Source: an uncultured Prevotella sp.
Lineage (GTDB): Bacteria; Bacteroidota; Bacteroidia; Bacteroidales; Bacteroidaceae
Direction: 5' to 3'
Length of the DNA stretch: 5,654 bases
Assembly: GCA_934281565.1 (NCBI GenBank)
Contig: CAKQXI010000144.1
Coordinates: 1 to 5,654, forward strand
The translations under genes and the position numbers were made by a program. Below the pieces are notes generated by a model. That model saw only the letters and a list, made by a program, of their open reading frames with translations, was not told the DNA's origin and did not search any database. Shown one piece after another: positions 1 to 5,367 of the stretch. Positions within the stretch are counted from its first letter, which is position 1. Every line of letters begins with the position of its first letter.

Positions 1-817
1 CAATTTGTTCAAAACTATTCTCTCGGATTTTTATGGTTTCATTGTCGTCAAAAAGATGATCTTTTGCAAAATCTTCCTTAGTTTTATCAAACAAGAATTG
101 ATAAAATTCGGGGGCATCTTTAGACTTCATGTCATTATATGCCTTTTTGAGCTTAATAAAAGCATCATGCGAAAAGATTTGTGTTCCAGAATTTGTTCTT
201 TCATAGCGAATTTTGATGAACAGAATCTTACTTATCTCATCAAAAGCCGCCTCTGGAGAAAGCTTGTCATTATTACGTATAATATTATGGCACTTAAACA
301 GCAATCGAGAGAACTCATCACGAGTAAATGCCTTTGTCTGCAACAACATTGCTTTGACTTTCTTTTCATCATTAGCAATATCTGCTGATGGAAAATCAGC
401 TATTTCCTCTAATTTCTTAGGCATAGCATCCTCAACAACCTTGAAGATACGAGTTTCTTTCAAGTTTGTTGTCACAAAGAATTTTGCTCCAGACCATGAA
501 GCATAGTTATAACCTTGATAATAATCGGCTTGACGAATCGTTACGTTTTCCGCCTTGCACTCTACAACGACAAGGGCTTTCTTATTATTTCGCTTATCTT
601 CTTCCGAACGCCAAATGACAATATCAGCTCTTGCAGCTCCTTGTCCACGTAGAGAATTTGTGACCTGTACTTCTTCTCCCATTTGAGTAACACTATAGCC
701 ATAGCTGTCCACCAAACGACAAACATATCGTTGGCGAACTTCTTCTTCTGGTTTCAAAACAAGCCACTTACTTCTAATCGGGGAATATATCTGATTATTT
801 TCTACTTTAATTTCCAT
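1..817 (-). CDS. Restriction-modification protein, N-terminal part: HsdR-type nuclease domain joined to start of an N6-adenine methylase
   Basis: An open frame of 272 codons starts at ATG 817-815 and runs off the left edge without a stop. An in-frame TGA at 826-824 makes 817 the first possible start. Residues about 15-130 look like the HsdR N-terminal nuclease fold (HSDR_N_2 type): E24-E26 in the first helix, D65 in RADIVI, E86-x-K88 in VVVECK, and Q101-x3-Y105 in YYQGYNY, matching the PD-(D/E)XK plus QxxxY pattern of type I restriction enzymes. Residues about 165-207 (FTRDEFSRLLFKCHNIIR, then AFDEISKILFIKIRYE) resemble the helical segment before the catalytic domain of HsdM-like N6-adenine methyltransferases. 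The methylase motifs (S-adenosylmethionine site, NPPF/Y) would lie outside the window, so the methylase part is inferred. All nuclease residues are present, so it is probably active. It would cut foreign DNA lacking the host's adenine methylation; a specificity subunit is expected to the left. A methylase-less HsdR-domain protein is the main alternative. Confidence 0.8.
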   Translation of the reverse strand, partial: MEIKVENNQIYSPIRSKWLVLKPEEEVRQRYVCRLVDSYGYSVTQMGEEVQVTNSLRGQGAARADIVIWRSEEDKRNNKKALVVVECKAENVTIRQADYYQGYNYASWSGAKFFVTTNLKETRIFKVVEDAMPKKLEEIADFPSADIANDEKKVKAMLLQTKAFTRDEFSRLLFKCHNIIRNNDKLSPEAAFDEISKILFIKIRYERTNSGTQIFSHDAFIKLKKAYNDMKSKDAPEFYQFLFDKTKEDFAKDHLFDDNETIKIRENSFEQI

Positions 818-967
818 TTTGCTTCATAATTTAATCAATTTGGCAAAGATACATTTTTATATCGTTGTCTCCAAATATTTCTTTAATTAATAAGTTTTGC
901 TTTACTTATTTAGAATTACATTAGATCTGCCATAAATAGCAACCGTTATTTCTACAATACGGATTCA
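818..967. other. Intergenic spacer between ATPase gene and restriction-modification gene
   Basis: These 150 bp are AT-rich and carry no gene. They contain the promoter at 844-875. A weak inverted repeat (AATAAGT 889-895 with ACTTATT 904-910, 8-nt loop) follows the ATPase stop codon. It has little G/C and no T-run after it on the minus strand, so it is not called as a terminator. Confidence 0.6.
844..875 (-). promoter_or_regulatory. Bacteroidetes-type promoter of the restriction-modification gene
   Basis: Read on the minus strand, TTTG at 875-872 is followed by a 20-nt spacer and TATCTTTG at 851-844. This is an exact match to the Bacteroidetes sigma-ABfr consensus (-33 TTTG, -7 TAnnTTTG, 19-21 nt apart). 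Transcription would begin near 837-840, giving a leader of about 20 nt before the ATG at 817. The leader is A/T-rich with no Shine-Dalgarno sequence, which is normal for this phylum. The gene therefore seems to be transcribed independently of the ATPase upstream. Confidence 0.75.
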
Positions 968-2233
968 CTACTCCATCACATCCTCATTCTTCAGAAATTG
1001 GAACAGTCCCATGAAGACATAGCCATTCTCATCCATATAGGTGGCAATGTCATCCCCCATGATGATAATCTTTCGGAAAGAATCATCTATCTTCTTTAGT
1101 GAGGCAAGTTCTTGCTCTCTCTTTTCTTCTGTAGGCAAGGCGTAAGCAGACTGGATATAATACTTACGGAGACCATTCGTAGCTATAAAGTCTATCTCAT
1201 ACTGCTGATAGGTACTCTTACCATCTCTCATTACACGGCTCTCCACCACACCAACATCCACCACATATCCACGAATACGTAACTCATTATAGATGACATT
1301 CTCCATGATATGGGTAAGCTCTTGTTGACGGAAATTCAGTCGGGCATTGCGCAAGCCTACATCCACCACATAGTATTTCTTGATACTTTCGTAATACTTT
1401 CGCCCTTTCACATTATAGCGGCGAGCACCCTCCAACAAGAAGGCATTCTCCAAACATTGCATATAGGAAGAAACGGTATCAGGGTCGAGCTTTACATGCT
1501 GCACGCTCTCCAAGGTATTACGTATTTTGCTCGGATTGGTAAGAGAACCAATTGACGAGCATAAAGAATCTACCAAGCATTCCAATGCCAAACGGTTCTT
1601 GATACCATTGCGTTCCACCACATCATCAAGATAAGTCTTTTGCCATAATCTTTGAAGATAGCTGACTTTTTGCTCAGGAGTAGGATGATTACGGAGCGCA
1701 GGCATACCACCATATGTATAATACTCCTTCCACAGGTCATTGATAGTTTCTGTTCTGTCTGTACAAAACTCCTTGAAAGAGAAAGGATATACTCTCACCT
1801 CATCACCACGACCACGAAAGATGGTATTGATGTCACTTGAAAGAAACTTAGAGTTACTGCCCGTAATATATACATCTACATTATCGTGAGCATTCAAACC
1901 ATTGACAATACGCTCGAATCCTTCTACCATCTGAATCTCATCAAGGAAAATATAATAGCTTTCATCCTCACTGATTATCTTGGAATAAAGATAGCGTTTC
2001 AGCACCATAGGGTCTGTCAAGTCTTCGCCAGTTATGTCCTCATCCACATCAAACGATACCGAGATGATATTTTCCTTTGGTACGCCTTGGCTCACCAAAT
2101 AATCATGATAAACCTTTTTCAGAAGCCATGACTTTCCACATCGACGAGTACCTGTAATGATTTTTACCTCACCATTGTCTCGCCGATTGATTAACTTTTG
2201 CAGATAAACTTGTCTATTTACATATGTTGTCAT
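968..2233 (-). CDS. AAA+ ATPase with C-terminal DUF4143 domain
   Basis: A complete 421-residue protein, the usual size for this family. The N-terminal AAA domain has a Walker A motif GTRRCGKS at residues 28-35, Walker B YIFLDE at 94-99, a sensor-1-like ITGSNS at 123-128, and the family-typical GRGDEVRVYPFSFKEF at about 141-156. The C-terminal DUF4143 region begins around residue 200. It contains ENVIYNEL (311-318) and EIDF (346-349), the remains of a PD-(D/E)XK-like fold. The following IQSAY (360-364) lacks the E-x-K pair, so nuclease activity is doubtful. No signal peptide or membrane segment is seen, so it should be cytoplasmic. These ATPases are abundant in Bacteroidales, often in many copies per genome, and their cellular role is poorly defined; no substrate is assigned here. 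The start at 2233 follows a long palindrome ending 4 nt upstream, pointing to special control of initiation. It is co-directional with its neighbours but separated from rnfA by 268 bp. Confidence 0.9.
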   Translation of the reverse strand: MTTYVNRQVYLQKLINRRDNGEVKIITGTRRCGKSWLLKKVYHDYLVSQGVPKENIISVSFDVDEDITGEDLTDPMVLKRYLYSKIISEDESYYIFLDEIQMVEGFERIVNGLNAHDNVDVYITGSNSKFLSSDINTIFRGRGDEVRVYPFSFKEFCTDRTETINDLWKEYYTYGGMPALRNHPTPEQKVSYLQRLWQKTYLDDVVERNGIKNRLALECLVDSLCSSIGSLTNPSKIRNTLESVQHVKLDPDTVSSYMQCLENAFLLEGARRYNVKGRKYYESIKKYYVVDVGLRNARLNFRQQELTHIMENVIYNELRIRGYVVDVGVVESRVMRDGKSTYQQYEIDFIATNGLRKYYIQSAYALPTEEKREQELASLKKIDDSFRKIIIMGDDIATYMDENGYVFMGLFQFLKNEDVME

Positions 2234-2237
2234 AATC

Positions 2238-2283
2238 TTCTATTCCGAATTTACTGCAAATTTACAATAAATTCCGAATAGAA
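2238..2283. repeat. 46-bp imperfect palindrome immediately upstream of the ATPase start codon (copy 1)
   Basis: The two 23-nt arms match at 20 positions. The mismatches are 2246:2275 (C:C), 2254:2267 (C:A) and 2257:2264 (C:A). In minus-strand RNA, the direction of the ATPase transcript, both C:A mismatches become G-U wobble pairs, leaving one unpaired position. The palindrome ends only 4 nt before the ATPase ATG, so it covers the region a ribosome or RNA polymerase would use. Its core is a diverged copy of the palindrome at 2408-2455: 38 of 42 bases are identical when 2242-2283 is aligned with 2413-2454. It could be a protein-binding operator, a translation-blocking hairpin, or a mobile repeat. 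Confidence 0.85.
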
Positions 2284-2308
2284 CCATCTTTTTGATGAGA
2301 CAAAGCTA
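2257..2308 (-). promoter_or_regulatory. Two candidate -7 boxes for the ATPase gene
   Basis: Two exact TAnnTTTG matches lie upstream of the ATPase on the minus strand: TAGCTTTG at 2308-2301 and TAAATTTG at 2264-2257. Neither has a good TTTG about 20 nt upstream; the first has only TTCTG-like sequence. Use of the outer box would place the whole palindrome 2238-2283 in the mRNA leader. Use of the inner box, which lies in the centre of that palindrome, would put the start near 2251 and make the palindrome a promoter-overlapping operator. The sequence alone does not decide between them. Confidence 0.35.
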
Positions 2309-2407
2309 ACAATATAACATTTATTAGCAGAACACACTCTGAAAGTCAAATAAATAACAGAAACAAATGATATTATTAGAAATAAAAAATATTCACTACA
2401 AAAGAAC
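2284..2407. other. AT-rich spacer between the two palindromes
   Basis: These 124 bp separate the palindrome copies. Apart from the candidate -7 box at 2301-2308 there is no gene, RNA or further repeat that can be supported. With the two palindromes and the rnfA-proximal stretch 2456-2501 it makes up the 268-bp non-coding gap between rnfA and the ATPase gene. Confidence 0.5.
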
Positions 2408-2455
2408 ATCCCATTCGGAATTTACTGTAAATTTACAGTAAATTCCGAATAGGAT
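2408..2455. repeat. 48-bp near-perfect palindrome downstream of rnfA (copy 2), possible rnf terminator
   Basis: Positions 2413-2450 are a perfect 38-bp palindrome with no loop. Adding 2408-2412 and 2451-2455 extends it to 48 bp with a single mismatch (2412:2451), which becomes a G-U pair in minus-strand RNA. It begins 47 nt past the rnfA stop codon. On the minus strand the stem is followed by GTTCTTTTG, a modest T-rich tract, so it may end rnf transcription. The near-identical copy at 2238-2283 argues for an additional or different role. The core contains two adjacent 11-bp odd palindromes, TTTACTGTAAA (2421-2431) and TTTACAGTAAA (2432-2442), flanked by TTCGGAA and TTCCGAA. Confidence 0.9.
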
Positions 2456-2501
2456 TAAACAAAAGTTATACACCCATATCACATGAAAAGAGAACAAACC
2501 T

Positions 2502-3104
2502 TTATTCCAATCCGAACAAAGCCTTGAGACCGCTATCTACTCCAGAAAAGCCCATGAAAGCAAGGCTGAGCAAAGAGGCTGTCACAAGCACAATAGCCAT
2601 ACCTTGCATACCTTTGGGAATACGAACCAAAGACTGTTGCTCACGAATACCTGCAAAGACTATCAAAGCTAAAGCAAAGCCTAAAGCTGTCGAAAACGCA
2701 TAGACTACACTCTCCAAAAGATTGAAATCTTTCTGGATAACCAAGATTGCAACACCGAGTACAGCACAGTTGGTCGTAATCAATGGGAGGAAGATGCCTA
2801 ATGCCTGATAAAGTGCTGGGGATACTTTCTTCAAGATAATCTCTACCAACTGGACCAACGCTGCTATCACAAGGATAAACGACAGGGTTTGGAGATATTG
2901 CAACCCAAATGGTTCAAGCACATACTTCTGCACAAGCCATGTGATGATAGTTGCCAAGGTCAGAACAAAGGCAATGGCACCACCCATACCAATGGCTGTA
3001 TCTATCTTCTTTGATACACCGAGGAATGGACAAATACCGAGGAACTGCGACAAAACAATATTGTTGACGAATATCGCAGAGATAAATATCAATAAATATT
3101 CCAT
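2502..3104 (-). CDS. rnfA: Ion-translocating Rnf complex integral membrane subunit RnfA
   Basis: A 200-residue, very hydrophobic protein of the RnfA/NqrE family with about six membrane segments. It starts MEYLLIFISAIFVNN at ATG 3104-3102; the frame stays open upstream to 3257, but that stretch lies over rnfE and does not resemble the family. FLGICPFLG (C25) and TTNCAVLG (C113) carry the two conserved cysteines that, with the matching pair in RnfE, are known in this family to hold an Fe-S centre inside the membrane. That centre passes electrons from the cytoplasmic side to the flavins of RnfG and RnfD. RnfA and RnfE are homologues inserted in opposite orientations. It is the last gene of the operon, starting 7 nt after the rnfE stop with no strong Shine-Dalgarno sequence. 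Nothing downstream looks like another rnf gene. Confidence 0.95.
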   Translation of the reverse strand: MEYLLIFISAIFVNNIVLSQFLGICPFLGVSKKIDTAIGMGGAIAFVLTLATIITWLVQKYVLEPFGLQYLQTLSFILVIAALVQLVEIILKKVSPALYQALGIFLPLITTNCAVLGVAILVIQKDFNLLESVVYAFSTALGFALALIVFAGIREQQSLVRIPKGMQGMAIVLVTASLLSLAFMGFSGVDSGLKALFGLE

Positions 3105-3111
3105 AACTTCT

Positions 3112-3696
3112 CTATCTTCTAACTTTATTAAATATCGCAATGATGTAACCCAATGTGAGGAATGCACCGGGAGGCAAGATAAACACCAAGATGTTGGTAG
3201 TCTCTGGTAACAAAGCCATTCCAAAGAGACTTCCTGCTCCAAGCAACTCACGTACACAACCTAATGATGTTAGTGCCAAGGTAAAGCCCAATCCACAACC
3301 TACCCCATCTACCAAACTGGCAACGGGAGAGTTCTTAGCGGCAAAGCTCTCGGCACGCCCCAATATGATACAGTTTACCACAATCAACGGGATATAGATG
3401 CCAAGTGCCTGATTGATGCTATCAGGAGCATAAGCACTCATGAACATCTGTAATATCGTTACAAAAGCTGCAATCACAACGATGAACACAGGGATGCGAA
3501 CCATATCTGGGGTTATCTTCTTGATACAAGAAATCACAAAATTGGTACAAACCAATACTGCCATCGTAGCCAATCCCATAGAGAGACCGTTAATGGCACT
3601 GGTTGTAGTAGCCAAGGTAGGACACATACCAAGCAACAACACAAAGGTCGGGTTCTCCTTGATGAGTCCGTTCATCAAAATTTTCATATTACTCAT
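3112..3696 (-). CDS. rnfE: Ion-translocating Rnf complex integral membrane subunit RnfE
   Basis: A 194-residue membrane protein with about six predicted helices, of the RnfE/NqrD family. LLGMCPTLA (C25) and VVNCIILGRAE (C109) are the conserved metal-binding cysteines that pair with C25 and C113 of RnfA. The segment GCGLGFTLAL near 133-142 is also characteristic. In the complex it forms, with RnfA, the membrane core that carries electrons across while Na+ or H+ is moved. The chosen ATG at 3696-3694 gives MSNMKILMNGLIKENPTF; a second ATG three codons later (M4) is a possible alternative. An AAAGGA ribosome binding site at 3706-3711 lies 9 nt ahead of the chosen start, which favours it. The gene begins 6 nt after rnfG and is followed 7 nt later by rnfA, so the three are surely co-transcribed. 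Confidence 0.95.
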   Translation of the reverse strand: MSNMKILMNGLIKENPTFVLLLGMCPTLATTTSAINGLSMGLATMAVLVCTNFVISCIKKITPDMVRIPVFIVVIAAFVTILQMFMSAYAPDSINQALGIYIPLIVVNCIILGRAESFAAKNSPVASLVDGVGCGLGFTLALTSLGCVRELLGAGSLFGMALLPETTNILVFILPPGAFLTLGYIIAIFNKVRR

Positions 3697-3702
3697 ACAG
3701 TT

Positions 3703-4335
3703 CTATCCTTTCTTTACTTTAGAGGCACCGCTTTGTGCATCCGCACCATTTTGGGTGTAAGCACCGTATGCCTGGTTAATCGCTTTGAGGAATGCACGAC
3801 TGGTGATGGTACTGGCAGTGATAGCATCCACTGCATTACCATTTTTGTCGTCCTTGCTTACATGAAGGTCACCATCCTTAGGACTCTTGCCTATCACACT
3901 ACCCTTTCCATCTTTCTGGAACCATGTGGAAGCCTTAGCACCAAGTCCCGGGGTTTCTGATGCTTGAAGAATAGTATAGCCTAATATCTTACCCTCGGTA
4001 TCAAAACCTACAAGCACTTTCAAGTCGCCACCAAAGCCTCCAGTAGTGCTCTCTACGGCAGCACCAAGTTCCTTACCTCCCCTATCCGAACATCTATGGA
4101 TAGTAAATTGAACTTGTTTACCATCAATGGTTTGACAGACTTCTTCTGGGTCAGCTACCTGTAAGTTGTCGGAACCCATCACACTCTTAATACCAGCAGC
4201 CAAGGACTTCTCTGCCTTTTCTGCAATAGGTCCTGAGGTGATATGATTGACATACGCAAGAACAGTACCCACAACAAATGCTACACCAACAAGCACAAGG
4301 ACCATATTCTTCAATGATGATTCTAATTTCTGCAT
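3703..4335 (-). CDS. rnfG: Ion-translocating Rnf complex FMN-binding subunit RnfG
   Basis: A 210-residue protein with one N-terminal membrane anchor (about residues 11-29) and a large domain expected on the outer face of the cytoplasmic membrane, as in RnfG/NqrC proteins. ETPGLGAKAS (127-136) is a conserved family motif. DAITASTITSR (170-180) occupies the place of the covalent FMN attachment motif, with T176 as the likely threonine that the flavin transferase ApbE would modify. The usual core is S/T-G-A-T, whereas this reads T-A-S-T, a mild departure. Length is normal for the family. The C-terminal tail (about 195-210) is polar, low in complexity and probably disordered. It starts at ATG 4335-4333 behind a perfect Shine-Dalgarno sequence that overlaps the rnfD stop, and ends 6 nt before rnfE. 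Confidence 0.95.
   Translation of the reverse strand: MQKLESSLKNMVLVLVGVAFVVGTVLAYVNHITSGPIAEKAEKSLAAGIKSVMGSDNLQVADPEEVCQTIDGKQVQFTIHRCSDRGGKELGAAVESTTGGFGGDLKVLVGFDTEGKILGYTILQASETPGLGAKASTWFQKDGKGSVIGKSPKDGDLHVSKDDKNGNAVDAITASTITSRAFLKAINQAYGAYTQNGADAQSGASKVKKG
3706..3711 (-). promoter_or_regulatory. Ribosome binding site of rnfE
   Basis: AAAGGA on the minus strand, within the last codons of rnfG, lies 9 nt before the ATG at 3696. It supports that start over the in-frame ATG three codons later. Confidence 0.6.
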
Positions 4336-4344
4336 ATCTCGGTT

Positions 4345-4351
4345 CCTCCTT
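4345..4351 (-). promoter_or_regulatory. Consensus Shine-Dalgarno sequence of rnfG
   Basis: AAGGAGG on the minus strand, 9 nt before the rnfG ATG at 4335, is a full match to the anti-Shine-Dalgarno complement. Its first two bases overlap the rnfD stop codon TAA (4352-4350). Most Bacteroidetes genes lack such a site, so its presence is notable. It fits coupled or reinitiated translation after rnfD. Confidence 0.8.
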
Positions 4352-5351
4352 ATCTCTTTACAGGCTTCTCACCGAAGCGTTTTGGTTTAACATATATGTT
4401 AATGAGAGGTGTGAAAGCATTCATGATAAGAATGGAAAACGACATTCCTTCAGGATAGCTGCCCCAGTTACGAAAGACAATGGTTAAGAGACCAATGCAC
4501 ACACCATAGATTATCTGCCCCTTGTGAGTCATTGGAGAAGTAACATAATCAGTAGCCATAAAAATAGCACCAAGCATCAAACCACCACTTAACAGAACGG
4601 CAAGAGGATTGGCATAAATAGGAATAGCCAAGTGCAGCAAGCCACTAAATACAAATATGGTAGCAATGATGCTTACAGGAATATGCCAAGTTATGACTTT
4701 CTTCCAAAGCATATATGCCAGACCTAACAAAAGAGCAAGGGCACAAACCTCACCTGTCGCACCAGCACCAAAAGTTTCGCCCGATGTACCGAAAAGAAGG
4801 CTCAAAGAATCAGGCAACTGGTTTAAGAGACTACTATCCCCTATCTTAATCGCCGTCTTCATAATAGCCAAAGGGGTGGCACCTGTCGTTGCATCAGTAT
4901 AGCTGAACAACTGACCAGCCACAGGCCATGAGGTCATCTGCGCAGGGAAACTGACAAGCAAGAAACAACGACCTACCAACGCAGGATTAAAAGGATTGTT
5001 GCCCAAGCCACCAAATGTCATCTTGCCTACCCCGATGGCAAACAAAGCACCAATGATGATAATCCAAAGCGGTAAGTTACTCGGTAAATTCATGCCGAGC
5101 AAAAGACCTGTGACGATAGCTGAACCATCGGTGATACAAGGTTCCACCTTGAGGATATATTTAGATATTGCCCACTCTAAAAAAACACAGGCAGCCACAG
5201 AGACAAGCAGCACAACTGCCGAGCCCAAACCGAAGAAATACAAAGAGGCAAGGATAGCTGGTACGAGAGCAATAATCACACCATACATATTCTTTTCCAC
5301 CGTTTCTCTGCCGTGAGCATGTGGCGATAATGAAACTATTAATTTACTCAT
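4350..5351 (-). CDS. rnfD: Ion-translocating Rnf complex membrane subunit RnfD (FMN-bearing)
   Basis: A 333-residue multi-spanning membrane protein (about ten helices expected) of the RnfD/NqrB family, close to the usual length. Conserved blocks visible in order are SPHAHGRETVEKNMYGV (9-25), the segment FGGLGNNPFNPALVGRCF (113-130), TGATPL (156-161), ATDYVTSP (266-273) and EGMSFSILIMNAFTPLIN (301-318). T159 in TGAT is the predicted covalent FMN site. RnfD takes part in electron transfer through its flavin and is thought to help form the ion path. The ATG at 5351-5349 fits the family N-terminus (MSKLIVSLSPHAH). It follows rnfC by 16 nt with an A/T-rich leader and no Shine-Dalgarno sequence, and its stop codon overlaps the rnfG ribosome binding site. 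Confidence 0.96.
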   Translation of the reverse strand: MSKLIVSLSPHAHGRETVEKNMYGVIIALVPAILASLYFFGLGSAVVLLVSVAACVFLEWAISKYILKVEPCITDGSAIVTGLLLGMNLPSNLPLWIIIIGALFAIGVGKMTFGGLGNNPFNPALVGRCFLLVSFPAQMTSWPVAGQLFSYTDATTGATPLAIMKTAIKIGDSSLLNQLPDSLSLLFGTSGETFGAGATGEVCALALLLGLAYMLWKKVITWHIPVSIIATIFVFSGLLHLAIPIYANPLAVLLSGGLMLGAIFMATDYVTSPMTHKGQIIYGVCIGLLTIVFRNWGSYPEGMSFSILIMNAFTPLINIYVKPKRFGEKPVKR

Positions 5352-5367
5352 TTTTGATTATTAAAAA

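Noticed and set aside
5..506. Two plus-strand open frames of 127 and 97 codons
   Set aside because: They lie opposite the restriction-modification gene, which has clear nuclease motifs and a promoter; their translations show no recognisable family features.
889..910. Terminator after the ATPase gene
   Set aside because: The inverted repeat has only 7 mostly A/T pairs, an 8-nt loop and no T-run on the minus strand.
2238..2455. CRISPR array or insertion sequence ends
   Set aside because: Only two copies of the palindrome exist with a 124-bp spacer, there is no transposase or cas gene, and no target-site duplication is visible.
3105..3257. N-terminal extension of rnfA by 51 codons
   Set aside because: It overlaps rnfE in another frame and does not resemble RnfA; the family start MEYLLIF is at 3104 with normal operon spacing.
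2941..5316. Plus-strand open frames opposite the rnf genes
   Set aside because: Their translations are low-complexity complements of membrane-protein codons and have no family features, while the opposite strand encodes well-conserved Rnf subunits.
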